A DNA stretch of 64,000 nt from the NCBI GenBank assembly GCA_963580285.1, contig OY757014.1, positions 18,392,088-18,456,087 of the forward strand, in the 5' to 3' direction. This DNA is from Lucinisca nassula. Its lineage: Eukaryota; Mollusca; Bivalvia; Lucinida; Lucinidae. The first letter of the stretch is position 1. Each line of letters begins with the position of its first letter. The notes below the pieces were generated by a model, which saw only the letters and a list, made by a program, of their open reading frames with translations, was not told where the DNA came from and made no database searches. Below, piece after piece: positions 1-11,586 of the stretch. The position numbers were made by a program, and so were the translations under genes.

Positions 1-76
1 CGACGCCGCCGACGACGACGGACAACTGCCTATCCTAAAAGCTCCCCCGGAGCCTTCGGCTCTGGTGAGCTAAAAA
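1..76 (+). repeat. 3' end of a pearl-like hairpin-ended repeat
   Basis: The first bases are GACGACGAC-rich and lead to a short hairpin around GGAGCCTTCGGCTC, followed by GGTGAGCTAAAAA. The same 3' architecture (GAC-rich tract, hairpin, GTGAGCTAAAAA) closes the longer elements ending near 43547, 49108 and 55395. The 5' part lies outside the window. Confidence 0.6.
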
Positions 77-209
77 CAACAACAGTTTTTTACTTTATCT
101 CCTTAAGTGTAGACCACTGCTGAAAATACAGACACAGCATTTTCAAGGAGCTGCCTCCCCTATACCAGTCTATATACTGCCATTATTAATCTCGAGTTTC
201 ATAAGCAGA

Positions 210-541
210 TACACCTGTGGACACAAAAGCGTTCAAACTCCTATGAAATAACTTTCAATGAATCTCTTTGCATCAAGTTAGTTTGACAAGCAAATGTCAT
301 TCATCAAAGAATTCTAAAACTAGATCAAGCCATTGATTGGTCTCATTTTGGAAAACAATATCTGATTGACATTTGAGACGTATTTTGATTGGACAGTGCA
401 GGAGTCAGCAATGAAATGTACACCACCTTGTGTTTTGAATTTATTTCTGTTGATAGGATGTTAGGATATATTGAATGATGTTTCAAGTCAGAATGAAATG
501 AAGCTCATCAAAGTTTGAACGCTTTTGTGTCCACAGGTGTA
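210..541. mobile_element. MITE, TA-flanked (family F, copy 1)
   Basis: The element has ~28-bp terminal inverted repeats beginning CACCTGTGGACACAAAAGC, with TA at both edges (210-211 and 540-541). It has no coding capacity. Two more copies lie at 33327-33670 and 44706-45037 with the same length (~330 bp) and internal sequence. The TA duplication suggests mobilisation by a Tc1/mariner-class transposase (inference). Confidence 0.85.
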
Positions 542-718
542 TTTGTTTGTAATGGTGAGCACTCTCATTATAACATGGCTAAAGTTAAGATCTTTCTTAA
601 TCAATGGAGTATCAACTCTTCCAATAATCAGAGAAAAAACTTCCAGGAGTTACTTTCCTTATATATACTCTGATATATTGTACAAACTGTGTGAGAATGG
701 AGGTGGAGAAAGTGGATA

Positions 719-925
719 TTAACCCTTCTCTTGCTGTTCACGACAACCCCCCTCTTTGCAAACAGTGTAGATCCTGATCAGATGGAAGAAGCCATCTGAT
801 CAGGATCTACACTGTTTGACATTCAGTTAATGAATTTGTAGCAATAAATTACATCAAGTAATTTGATTGGTTGATAGACAGAAATGGGTGTGGCTTAAAT
901 GAATATTCAGCAAGATAAGGGTTAA
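719..925. mobile_element. MITE, TTAA-flanked (family C, copy 1)
   Basis: TTAA stands at both ends, with inner termini CCCTT...AAGGG. A central palindrome (about 759-822) reads AACAGTGTAGATCCTGATCAG and is mirrored as CTGATCAGGATCTACACTG. TTAA targets with CCC termini are typical of piggyBac-type elements. Other copies lie at 13698-13923, 26343-26527 and, reversed, at 46825-47037. Confidence 0.85.
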
Positions 926-1094
926 AGATGCCACCTCTAACCCCACTCAATGCAAGAATAGAAGGCCTTGCCCTAACCATAATTATAAGCCAATATCACC
1001 TAACCAGCCAAAGATAACCTACTCAAATAGTAAAATAAGATGTCCCAACAATTGCGATGATGAAACTTGTAACGATAAATGATCACTCATTTGT

Positions 1095-1252
1095 TTTTTT
1101 GTTTGATTTGAGATTTAACCTCCTCGTCAACACTCCATAAGTCATTTTGGAGACGTTGCTTCCAATTTTGTGGGACTTTTACCCAACATTGAGATGAAAT
1201 GACTTCTCAAGCCCTCTCGCCCAACCAATAGGGTTTCTACAAATCACTTTCT
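1095..1252 (-). repeat. SINE S1 fragment
   Basis: This is the 3' part of the S1 repeat. On the minus strand it ends in TTAAATCTCAAATCAAAC. It matches the 3' halves of the full copies at 5227-5517 and 14893-15195. It lies just outside the left end of the large hAT-like element. Confidence 0.75.
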
Positions 1253-1297
1253 TCCCTAATATATATATTTTGTTGTTGTTGTTGTTTAATACGTATC

Positions 1298-2230
1298 AGG
1301 GCTCTAGAAATTTTGAAATCCCAATCGGTCCAGAAGGTGACCAAAAATTACGGAAATTGCCGATTGGTTTCGGTAATTTCCGTAAACGCCATTGGCAATT
1401 TCAAAATGTGTTATTAGCGCAAAGAATGACATACTGATGTTCCTCTTACACTTGTAAACGGATATGAGCACCAGTATCTCGATTATAAACAGCAATTATT
1501 GCTCACATCGTTAATATTTCATCTACTTTCATTTTCTACGCCAGATTTCATCTACTTTCATTTTCCCAATATCCGGGTCACTCCGAACCTGAAGACTACT
1601 AAAGGGAAACAACCTACATGGGGCAGTCAGAGACCAGTTCGATGGTCACTATATTTTTTTCCCTTTTTAAAACCTTTAAAATATTTCTCTTATTTCATGC
1701 ATTTTATTTTGCCCAAATTGCTTTGTTTACAAATGGCGACCAATATGGCAGCCACGTGGTCGGAAAATGACGTCATACAGTTTCCGTTTACACAATACAC
1801 ATTAATGCAGTCGAGGACGTAACATACATACACCTGTTTTATGTCATTTATTTTAATAGAGCGTATTTCTAAAAAAAACGTTTTGAACGGGTTAAAAAAT
1901 CGAAAAAACATTTCTTTACTCTCGAACCAATACATGGCCGAACGAGAGTCATTGAAATTCTTACATGGCCGAACCAAGTTTTAAAGAATATACAACAACG
2001 CAACCGGCAAGTTAGCACTAAGCCTTCTCTCAGACGCACTTTTGATGTTGTTTGAGACGAATATCAAATACGTGCCGAAAGCTTTGTAGCACTGTTTTGA
2101 ACTCTCCATCACGTGCTTCTGAACTGGTATTTGAGATGATTGACAACCGTCTTTGAACGTTAAAAGCTTGGGCGGGACAATAGCGCTGTCACTTTATGTT
2201 ACAATCAATTTTCAATATTGCTGAAAAGGA
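1298..2230. other. Left subterminal part of hAT-like element, no gene
   Basis: Short ORFs here have no recognisable domain. Near 1320-1385 there are self-complementary stretches built on CGGAAATTGCCGATTGG and CGGTAATTTCCG. A segment around 1991-2010 (CAACCGGCAAGTTAGCA) is repeated inverted near 10757-10775, which fits subterminal inverted repeats of the surrounding element. Confidence 0.5.
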
Positions 2231-2689
2231 GATTGTGGATACTCGTTAAAACATCGAAGCGGTTCTAACTAGCAGTACCCACAATCTATAGTCTGCTCAA
2301 AACAGAGATTGTGGATACTCGTTAAAACCTCGATGTGGCGACAGGGCTTGAGATGTCATTTCATCACAATGTCGAGTAAAAGTCCCACAAAATTGGAAGC
2401 AACGTCTCAAAAATGACCTATACGTACAGTTGTGTGTATTTCTGCTCAAAATATTGATTGTGGATGCTCGTATCGCCTCATCGAATTTTTCTTATTTCTG
2501 CTCGAAATATAGATTGTGGATACTCGTTAGTATCGCCTAATCGAGGCGGTTCTAACGAGTACCCACAATCTATATTATGAGCAGAAATAAGAAAAGCAAG
2601 ATGTAACTCTGTAAACCCCGGTTATTCTATATAAAAGTGGGGTTCAAGGGGGTCAAAATTATATAGGCATGTTTTAGTGAAGTGGCCAA
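2231..2689. repeat. Family H palindromic repeat with SINE S1 fragment inside
   Basis: Several copies of GATTGTGGATACTCGTT and its complement ACGAGTACCCACAATC form stems around AACCGCCTCGATGAGGCGGTT-like cores. An S1 fragment (about 2332-2432) interrupts them. The right edge TATAGGCATGTTTT resembles the termini of the cleaner H copies at 9155-9420 and 27064-27327. Confidence 0.55.
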
Positions 2690-2691
2690 GC

Positions 2692-3030
2692 AGGCACGCG
2701 ACAGTGAATCAAGCGTAGTAGCGCAATGGTTAGTGCACTTGCCTGTGATGCTAGAGGCCCACGGTTTGATTCCCGGCAGCGGTTATAAAACTGCGGTGTG
2801 CGAACATGCTCCGGATGAATGCAACAAAGTACACCGTCCTCCGCAACGGGACCTTAACTTCGGATCCCCTACACGTGCAGGGAGGCCCATCCTGTGCAGG
2901 TTAAAGATTTCTACCGTTATTACACGATTACTGTGTATGCTTTCATCCTGCAAACATGGAGCGTCAAATGTGACCTGGAAACGCTCCAATATTCATTTGA
3001 CCGATCACAGAAATAATTTTTGTGTTGTCT
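2692..3030 (+). repeat. tRNA-derived SINE
   Basis: A tRNA-like head lies at about 2707-2785. Its A-box-like stretch is GCGCAATGGTTAGTGC and its B-box-like stretch is GGTTTGATTCC. A tRNA-unrelated body follows. The acceptor arms do not pair, so it is not a tRNA gene. Reading frames across it are incidental. Confidence 0.6.
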
Positions 3031-3061
3031 GAATTGAGGTTTAACGTCCCGTCAACACTGT

Positions 3062-3480
3062 TTATGTTTGTTTTGTTTATTTGATTTCAGGTTTAACGTC
3101 CCCGTCAGCACTTTATAGGTCATTTTAGAGACGTTGCTTCCAATTTTGTGGGACTTTTACCAGACATTGAGATGAAAAGGCATCACAAGCCCTGTCGCCC
3201 AATGAAACCAATATGGTTTATCTGACTCGCACCGCTTTGCCTGGGCAGGCTTAGATCCTCTTAAGCGGTTTACCAGTACTGGTGTGCAGTCGGTTTCAGC
3301 TCTGCGTGGAAGCATCATGCAGCCGATGTATTTCTTCAAGCCCCGATGGGCGGGGGCCGCAACACTGAATAGGTCCTTTTGGAGACGTCGCTTCTAATTT
3401 CGTGGGACTTTTACCAGACATTGAGATGAAATGACATTTCAAGCCCTGTCGCCCAATGAAATCTTTAGGGTTTATATACA
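3062..3480 (-). repeat. SINE S1, one full and one partial copy in tandem
   Basis: The first copy (about 3065-3355) runs from the GATTTCAGGTTTAACGTCC tail complement to the GCCCCGATGGGCGGGGGC head. A second partial copy follows at 3356-3480. In sense orientation (minus strand) the tail is ACGTTAAACCTGAAATCAAA, a 3' end of the kind used by RTE-type LINEs (inference). Confidence 0.8.
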
Positions 3481-4134
3481 TGGGTGGTTTCCAGCCGTGG
3501 ATTCTTTATTACGCCAGTATTTTTCTCCTGTCGCGATTAGTTTGTACATGTAAATCAGTTGATGTCTCGGGTCTTTAGGTTGGTGTGTATTGCCAATCTG
3601 TACTGCAAAATATATTGACAGGTCAACTCTTGCGACACTCGGTGTGCTGTGACAAATCAAGCAGCTGATTAACACTTATTCAATGTTTTGCTTCCCGGAT
3701 TTTTGTACACACACTTGGATTATCGGTAATTTGATTGTTGCATAATTAAAGAAAGCGATAATTACCTATATTATGATAAAAGAACAGAATCGTCTATATT
3801 GTGATTCCCTATCTAACACCATTATCCATACCATCAACAAATAACAAAATCTATTTTTGGCAATTAAACTTTAAAAATAGAATAACCAAATTAATCATAA
3901 CTGAAGTTAATTTTGTCAGATGTATTAGTTTGAATTTTAAAAATTGATTTGAAAATAAACAATTTTTGTGTGCAACTGACCGGAGAAATGACCCGAATTA
4001 CATATGGTTCAAGCCCCAAAGTCTTTCGGATCCTTACGAGACACATGTTCATGGTGCTGCCTAACACAACAGCCTATATTACTGGCACAGCATGCAGCGC
4101 TTCAGATGCCTGTTAACTTTAGCCATAAAGTCCC
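3481..4134. other. Unassigned AT-rich stretch
   Basis: AT-rich sequence without a supported gene. Short open frames show no domain or codon signal. I see no inverted termini or RNA gene here. Confidence 0.5.
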
Positions 4135-4313
4135 AAAGCCTACCCTGGCGAGTTGGACCATCCGAGCATATAAACCATTTCACTGGGATTGAAATGTCAT
4201 TTTATCTAACTGTTTGGGTAAAATTTCACACAAAACTAGAAGTAATGTCTCTTAAATGACCTAAATAATGTTAATGGGGATGTTAAAACTTAAATCAAGT
4301 GAACAAACATTCT
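4135..4313 (+). repeat. Old SINE S1 copy
   Basis: A diverged match to the S1 3' half: a TATAAACC...TTTCACTGGGATTGAAATG region, then AAAACTAGAAGTAATGTCTC, ending GATGTTAAAACTTAAATCAA. Divergence is well above that of the copy at 5227. Confidence 0.6.
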
Positions 4314-4783
4314 AACAGAAACGCAGAAATATTGGTCATTTAAAGTTTGTTATTGGTGACATGAAATCTGAGGGGAATGACTTGGCAGATTTTCCACCAT
4401 TTTTCCAAAGGGGACAACTTTCGGAACTTCCTGTTTGCTTTTCTATAAGCTTTGTCCCACGAAATAGTGATATACTCTAAAAGGAAAGAATTTGCTCCTC
4501 AGGCGCAAATTCTTTCCTTTAAGAGTTGACCCTTATTGACATGGCAGACTAAAATACGCTTGAAGGAGTTGCCTCCCCTGAAGGTGTATGCATTCCACTT
4601 AAAGTCTAAAAAAAATATTTGCCACTTAATTGCTCGACTCGACGGTTAGTAAAATATTTGGGCGGATTTTTGCGTGCTCCCAGGAGACCTTATGGGTCCA
4701 GCCTTTTAAATTTTGAAACCTTCCTCACAACTGGACAAAAGTGGGCGGTAAAAAGAGAAGAAACCCAGAAAAACCAACAGGTC

Positions 4784-5176
4784 TTAACCCTTATCCTGCT
4801 GAATAAATAAATTTAGCCACAGCCATTGCTGACTGCCAAACATTAAAATTTCTTAACGCTTAAGACGCCGAGAAAAAGTACATCTGAAAATGTCGTCTGC
4901 TAATGTCTTCTGCTGAATTTTTTCGCAAACTTTTTAAAAAATATTGTTGCATGCAGGCAAATAGTGTGGGCCCAGATCAGACTGCTCCTACAGGAGCAGT
5001 CTGATCTAGGTCCACACTGTTTGCAAAAAAGAACTTTTAAGGTAATCGGTAGACCGCCAAAGCAGACGACAATTGTCGTGATTGGCTTTTTATGGGTTAA
5101 CATTATTCACAAGCTGCATGACAAACAGTGTAGGACCTCATCTCTGTTTGCAAAAGTAGGGGTTGTTATGGGTTAA
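4784..5176. mobile_element. TTAA MITE with a second TTAA MITE nested inside
   Basis: The outer element runs from TTAACCCTTATCCTGCTG to GGGTTAA (4784-5176). The inner one has its own TTAA edges (4853-4856 and 5097-5100). The inner arms carry GTCGTCTGCT and AGCAGACGAC plus the palindrome CAGACTGCTCC/GGAGCAGTCTG. The outer element keeps only a shortened form of the common AAACAGTGTAG palindrome. Confidence 0.65.
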
Positions 5177-5226
5177 ATATACACTAAAGCCACTTTTTAA
5201 CTGAGTTTCCTGTTGTGCCCATTTCT

Positions 5227-5517
5227 GTTTGTTTGTTTGATTTGAGGTTTAACGTCCCCTTCAACACTGTATAGGTCATTTTGGAGACGTTGCTTCCAAT
5301 TTTGTGGGACTTTTACCCGTCATTGAGATGAAATGACATCTCAAGCCCTGTCACCCAATGAAACCAATAGGGTTTATAAGTATGGGCGGGCTGCCTCGCA
5401 TCGCTTTGCACGGGCAGGCTTAAATCCTCTTAGCTCTTTACCAGTACTCGTGTCGTCTGCGTGGAAGCCTCATGCAGTCCATCTGTTTCTTCAAGCCCCG
5501 ATGGGCGGGGGCCGACA
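5227..5517 (-). repeat. SINE S1, full-length
   Basis: A complete S1 of ~290 bp flanked by ATTTCTGT on both sides (5220-5227 and 5518-5525), a likely target duplication. On the minus strand it starts GCCCCCGCCCATCGGGGC and ends GACGTTAAACCTCAAATCAA plus a CAAA-rich tail. I cannot see clean Pol III boxes in the head. Confidence 0.85.
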
Positions 5518-5525
5518 ATTTCTGT

Positions 5526-5756
5526 ATGTATTGGAATTGCACAAGGAGGATCAATTACAAGGATTCGTGTAAAAAATACAGTCAAATCAATCAAATCTTT
5601 TATTCACTCGGATTACAAATAAATGTTATAACAAGAGGAGCGATACAAATACGCAACGTTCGGCGGCAAAGTATAAGTAAAAAAAAAAAAAAATAAATAA
5701 ATAAAACACATACAAAACAACTAGAGGGCAACATTAAATTTTACGAGATGAAATCA

Positions 5757-5837
<81 letters not shown>

Positions 5838-5919
5838 GTGTGTATGTTTTGAGCACGCAACGCTGAAACAGCACCGAATCTATGGCATTGTGTGCTTTGA
5901 GTTAGTCAATCAACAAAAA
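5526..5919. other. Unassigned stretch with A-run and CT microsatellite
   Basis: Contains a 13-base A run near 5680, AAATAAATAAATAAA and the CT array at 5760-5834. No gene is visible. Confidence 0.6.
5760..5834. repeat. (CT)n microsatellite
   Basis: About 37 CT units with one CTTT interruption. Confidence 0.97.
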
Positions 5920-8900
5920 CTAGAGCCAGTGTTTATGAAACACAATGCCCCCAACTGCTTGACCCTAACACTGCTTGTCCCTAACAGTAATTGAGATATC
6001 TTGTTTTTATGTGGCTGTAATGCTGAAATTACACAAGAAAAGCTGTAGTTAATCATCTACTCATCATCCCTGACCAGTCTGTGAAGTTTCGGGGAAAAAC
6101 CTAAAATAGTTTTTTAGATATCTTGCTTACAAACTTAAAACGCGAAAAATTTCAAAGGGCCATAACTCAAGAAAAAAATTTCGGATTTTTTTCAAAAGTT
6201 AATCAGTTCATCTACTCATCATCCCCAACCAGCCTGTAAAGTTTCAGGGCAATAGCTCAAACAATTTTTGAGATATCTTGCTTACAAGCTGAAAACACGA
6301 AAAAAATCAAAGGGCCATAACTCAAGAAAAAAAAAATGGATTTTTTTCAAAAGTTAATCAGTTCATCTACTCATCATACCCAACCAGTCTGTGAAGTTTT
6401 GGGGAAAAACCTCATATAGTTTTTGAGATATCTTGCTTACAAACTTAAAACGCGAAAAATTTCAAAGGGCCATAACTCAAGAAAAAAATATAGGATTTTT
6501 TTTTCAACAGTTAATCAGTTCATCTACACATCATCCCAAACCAGCTTGTAAAGTTGCAGGGCAATCGCTCAAACAATTATTGAGATATCTTGCTTACAAG
6601 CTGAAAACACGAAAAAAATCTAAGGGCCATAACTCAAGAAAAAAAATCGGATTTTTTTCAAAAGTTGATCAGTTCATCTACTCATCATCCCCGACAAGTC
6701 TGTGAAGTTTCGGGGAAAAACCTCAAATAGTTTTTTAGATATCTTGCTTACAAACTTAAAACGCGAAAAATTTCAAAGGGCCATAACGCAAGAAAAAAAT
6801 TTCGGATTTTTTTCAAAAGTTAATCAGTTCATCTACTCATCATCCCCAACCAGCATGTAAAGTTTCAGGGCAATAGCTCAAACAGTTTTTGAGATATCTT
6901 GCTTACAAGATTTCATAGTATTTTTTGCAAAGGGGCATAACTCAAAAAAGGGGCATAATCCTGACGAGAAAAAAAACACGGGTCAATTATTTTTTCATGA
7001 GGAATCCATATATGAAATTTCAAAAACCTAGCACCCATGGTTCTAAAGTTATGCTATGCAGTAAAAAGTGGGACGGACGTAAGGACGGAAGGACGGAAGG
7101 ACGGACGGACGAACAGGGCAAAACCAATATGCCAAAACGCGAAAAATTTCAAAGGGCCATAACTCAAGAAAAAAATTTCGGATTTTTTTCAAAAGTTAAT
7201 CAGTTCATCTACTCATCATCCCCAACCAGCCTGTAAAGTTTCAGGGCAATAGCTCAAACAATTTTTGAGATATCTTGCTTACAAGCTGAAAACACGAAAA
7301 AAATCAAAGGGCCATAACTCAAGAAAAAAAAAATGGATTTTTTTCAAAAGTTAATCAGTTCATCTACTCATCATACCCAACCAGTCTGTGAAGTTTTGGG
7401 GAAAAACCTCATATAGTTTTTGAGATATCTTGCTTACAAACTTAAAACGCGAAAAATTTCAAAGGGCCATAACTCAAGAAAAAAATATAGGATTTTTTTT
7501 CAACAGTTAATCAGTTCATCTACACATCATCCCAAACCAGCTTGTAAAGTTGCAGGGCAATCACTCAAACAATTATTGAGATATCTTGCTTACAAGCTGA
7601 AAACACGAAAAAAATCTAAGGGCCATAACTCAAGAAAAAAAAATCGGATTTTTTTCAAAAGTTGATCAGTTCATCTACTCATCATCCCCGACAAGTCTGT
7701 GAAGTTTCGGGGAAAAACCTCAAATAGTTTTTTTAGATATCTTGCTTACAAACTTAAAACGCGAAAAATTTCAAAGGGCCATAACTCAAGAAAAAAATTT
7801 CGGATTTTTTTCAAAAGTTAATCAGTTCATCTACTCATCATCCCCAACCAGCATGTAAAGTTTCAGGGCAATAGCTCAAACAGTTTTTGAGATATCTTGC
7901 TTACAAGATTTCATAGTATTTTTTGCAAAGGGGCATAACTCAAAAAAGGGGCATAATCCTGACGAGAAAAAAAACACGGGTCAATTATTTTTTCATGAGG
8001 AATCCATATATGAAATTTCAAAAACCTAGCACCCATGGTTCTAAAGTTATGCTATGCAGTAAAAAGTGGGACGGACGTAAGGACGGAAGGACGGAAGGAC
8101 GCCAAAACGCGAAAAATTTCAAAGGGCCATAACTCAAGAAAAAAATTTCGGATTTTTTTCAAAAGTTAATCAGTTCATCTACTCATCATCCCCAACCAGC
8201 CTGTAAAGTTTCAGGGCAATAGCTCAAACAATTTTTGAGATATCTTGCTTACAAGCTGAAAACACGAAAAAAATCAAAGGGCCATAACTCAAGAAAAAAA
8301 AATTGGATTTTTTTCAAAAGTTAATCAGTTCATCTACTCATCATACCCAACCAGTCTGTGAAGTTTTGGGGAAAAACCTCATATAGTTTTTGAGATATCT
8401 TGCTTACAAACTTAAAACGCGAAAAATTTCAAAGGGCCATAACTCAAGAAAAAAATATAGGATTTTTTTTCAACAGTTAATCAGTTCATCTACACATCAT
8501 CCCAAACCAGCTTGTAAAGTTGCAGGGCAATCGCTCAAACAATTATTGAGATATCTTGCTTACAAGCTGAAAACACGAAAAAAATCTAAGGGCCATAACT
8601 CAAGAAAAAAAAATCGGATTTTTTTCAAAAGTTGATCAGTTCATCTACTCATCATCCCCGACAAGTCTGTGAAGTTTCGGGGAAAAACCTCAAATAGTTT
8701 TTTTAGATATCTTGCTTACAAACTTAAAACGCGAAAAATTTCAAAGGGCCATAACTCAAGAAAAAAATTTCGGATTTTTTTCAAAAGTTAATCAGTTCAT
8801 CTACTCATCATCCCCAACCAGCATGTAAAGTTTCAGGGCAATAGCTCAAACAGTTTTTGAGATATCTTGCTTACAAGATTTCATAGTATTTTTTGCAAAG

Positions 8901-9131
8901 GGGCATAACTCAAAAAAGGGGCATAATCCTGACGAGAAAAAAAACACGGGTCAATTATTTTTTCATGAGGAATCCATATATGAAATTTCAAAAACCTAGC
9001 ACCCATGGTTCTAAAGTTATGCTATGCAGTAAAAAGTGGGACGGACGTAAGGACGGAAGGACGGAAGGACGGACGGACGAACAGGGCAAAACCAATATGC
9101 CCCCACAACTTCTTCGAAGTTGGGGGCATAA
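5920..9131 (+). mobile_element. Hairpin-ended repeat element, family ii (HINE/pearl-like)
   Basis: It begins CTAGAGCCAGTG. The subterminal CAATGCCCCCAAC near 5942 is complementary to AGTTGGGGGCAT at the 3' end, where GCCCCCACAACTTCTTCGAAGTTGG forms a stem just before ATAA. The interior is a tandem array of ~155-bp units (GAGATATCTTGCTTAC recurs near 6116, 6271, 6426, 6582). A GGACGGAAGGACGGAC tract precedes the 3' hairpin. No protein is encoded; open frames repeat simply because the array repeats. Subterminal inverted repeats, a tandem core and a 3' hairpin match bivalve pearl elements and Helentron-associated elements (family knowledge). Confidence 0.7.
6137..9102 (+). repeat. ~1 kb tandem triplication inside the family-ii element
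   Basis: Three near-identical copies start at AAAACGCGAAAAATTTC at 6137, 7134 and 8104 (periods 997 and 970). Each holds six ~155-bp sub-units plus the GGACGGAAGG tract. The second copy lacks ~27 bp at its end, which gives the shorter period. Very low divergence suggests recent expansion or an assembly artefact. Confidence 0.85.
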
Positions 9132-9154
9132 TCAAATCAAATTTATTTCTCTCA

Positions 9155-9420
9155 GCATCGCGAAAACACGCCTATACAAATACACTGCAAACCCTATCGC
9201 CGAAGAAAAGAAATTTGTGACAATTTTCCAATCTCTGCCCATAACACAGACCGCGGGTGCCCGCACGAACCGCCTTATCGATGCGGCTCTAACGAGCACC
9301 CCCAATCCAGCCCCAGAGCAGAAATAAGAAAAACAAGGTTTACCCGCTGTAAACTCCAGTTTTACTGTGTAAAAGTGGGGTTCAAGGAGGTCAAACCCAT
9401 ACAGGCGCGTTTTCGCGATG
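9155..9420. mobile_element. Family H MITE
   Basis: Inverted termini CATCGCGAAAACACGCCTAT and its counterpart ACAGGCGCGTTTTCGCGATG bound 266 bp. The core retains the degenerate palindrome CGAACCGCCTTATCGATGCGGCTC. It starts 23 bp after the family-ii element ends. Confidence 0.7.
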
Positions 9421-9879
9421 GATTATACAATATGATAACGAGGAGCAAAACGTTGTGCAAACATACTGTTTCCTGTAACAAACTTATTATTTCATCATTT
9501 ATTATTATTTATCCGACCACACCCGTTCCTGACTTTAAACCAATCAGATAGCTTATGTAATTTCAAACAGTGCAGAGATCCCGACCAGACTCAGAAGCCA
9601 TCTGGTCTGGATCTGCACTATGTGCAAAGCTAGTTTTTTTTTTTTATCAAGAACGGCAAGTTTTGCTCAGACTGTTCCGTATGCAGTAAACTATGTTCCA
9701 TTCAAAAAATCATAGAGCATGAAACGTGTGAAAAATAAATGGGCCGTTACAAAGCATGTTCTGCACGAGCATGTGTAGTTTGGTAAATGTTCAGACGTGT
9801 GGCCAACACGCTAAAGAAAAATATGAATGGGATATTATGTTCACTCCAGAGTGGTAAGTGTAATAAAATATTATAGATG

Positions 9880-9935
<56 letters not shown>

Positions 9936-10740
9936 CCAGCCAATACACAGGTGTAAACAGATATATTCATTACGAGTACACGCCCATACAAATACACTGC
10001 AAACCCTACCGCCGAAAAGAACGAATAACTGATATCCGACACAGATCGTGGATACACGTTAGAACCATTGTGTACAAAGTTGTTTTGTGAAAGCAGGGTT
10101 AATTTAAAATATTAGGTAATAGTAATTTTCTCTAGTATGATAAGCGCTAGGACGTAGCAACACTAAATCAAGATTATAGATAAAGGAATGCACATGTATG
10201 TAATCAGACCGGACAGTCGTCGGCAGTCGCGAGCGGACGACAAAGGCGAACAGCGCAAAGGGGAAGCGTCCCCGACTGCCACCGGGTGTAGGCTGGGAAA
10301 ATAGTCCCGGACTGAGATCCAAACTTTCGTTCAAGCCCTAAATTCCACTTTTTATGTAAACAGTGTAGACCCCGATCAGACGCCGATAGAATGACAGGTA
10401 GAGTAGCCTATGTCATTAAAAATCCGCGCTTTTTCGTTGTACTTTGACGCCGCGTTCTGTGGCGCCTGATCCGAGTCTCCATTGCTTGCCAAGCCCCTCA
10501 CAGCGAATATACGCTAACTGGTGATTGATTTTTTACATGACCCGTGGCGTCCAGACAATATTAAATATGGAGCGCGAAGCAGTAGATTTTGACAATCACT
10601 TAGCTCCGCCCTCTCCTGTGGGTTAACCGGTATTGGATGGTGATGTTAAGTATTGATTACCGTTACTTTGACAAACTTGTCACAATTCTGGTGTGGCGTG
10701 TCAGTGTTTTTTGACGTATCTGCTCTTTAATGAACCGGCG
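9421..10740. other. No gene; microsatellite and palindromes
   Basis: Holds one copy of the common palindrome (about 9567-9630, CAGACTCAGAAGCCATCTGG), a CT microsatellite at 9882-9932, a partial H-type terminus near 9985 and a half palindrome near 10365. Open frames are short and unsupported. Confidence 0.6.
9882..9932. repeat. (CT)n microsatellite
   Basis: About 25 uninterrupted CT units. Confidence 0.97.
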
Positions 10741-11205
10741 GGACATGGCGTACTGCTAACTTGCCGGTTGCCCTGTTGTAAATACATATTTTACGATTAC
10801 ACAAGCCTGAAATAAACAAATTATGTTTGATTGCCATTAGATCAAACACGATCAAGGCTTCTTTGATATCACAATCACGAACCGCTTAATCACGTTTTGG
10901 CTGACTAACTGTCATTAGCCTTAATCCCGCGAGAGTCTGCGATACCTGGCGAGATCACGAAAACGTGTTTACTGTCAAACTCAAATTCATCCCCGAGAGA
11001 GATAATTGGATTATATTACTGGCACAATAAACAGTTTGACACCTAACCAGGTATAATTTCTCTGTTTTTTCACTTCGATTTTAGCTTATTGGGGGTTTTT
11101 TTTCGGACCGATTTTTCAGCAAAATTTTTCAGCAAAATCGGTTTTCATTTTCAAAAAACGGTCTGGACCGGTGAAAAATCGGACTTCTAGAGCCCTGATA
11201 CGTAT

Positions 11206-11586
11206 AAAAATATGACGTTTACATGGCATTTTTAAATTTGTTCTTAACATCTGTTATATTGACTAAAATTCTCCTTGATTCAGGCTACTCATAATTTTAT
11301 ATGTCTTTAGTTCACAAAAAGCCTGGACTCTTCTTCCACTCCCCACATTTTTTTATCTTCTTTGATTGTGTACAGTAACATGTGTCTCATGCAGTAAATT
11401 GTATTTTAATTGTGAAACATGTGTCACATATTGTAAATTGTATCATTCTTTATGGGCCTCATGGAAGATTAGCTATTCATCAAGCAAAATGTTGCAACTG
11501 TTGTAAAATAAAGTCGTTACTTACTTACTTACTAACCTACCAAATTTAGAACATCTTTAGCTATAAATAAATTAATTACTGTTGTT
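11206..11586. other. Unassigned stretch
   Basis: AT-rich sequence directly right of the hAT-like element. Includes an imperfect repeat of CATGTGTCWCATRYAGTAAATTG (about 11379-11435) and TTACTTACTTACTTAC. No gene. Confidence 0.5.

Larger units (their letters stand above)
1297..11197. mobile_element. Large hAT-like element, no transposase seen
   Basis: The left terminus CAGGGCTCTAGAA at 1297 is mirrored by TTCTAGAGCCCTG ending at 11197. The outer flanks are identical 8-mers, ATACGTAT, at 1289-1296 and 11198-11205. CAGGG termini with 8-bp target duplications characterise hAT transposons. ATACGTAT is itself palindromic, so it could instead be part of the inverted repeat. No BED finger or hAT transposase motif is visible inside. 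The ~9.9 kb interior is mostly other repeats (SINEs, a hairpin-ended element, microsatellites), so this is best read as a non-autonomous or eroded copy bloated by nested insertions. Confidence 0.7.

Noticed and set aside
2682..3032. 116-codon frame
   Set aside because: It runs straight through a tRNA-derived SINE, including its A and B boxes.
8893..9327. 144-codon frame repeated three times as a possible gene family
   Set aside because: It repeats only because the ~1 kb block is triplicated; the translation is low-complexity and ends in an unrelated H repeat.
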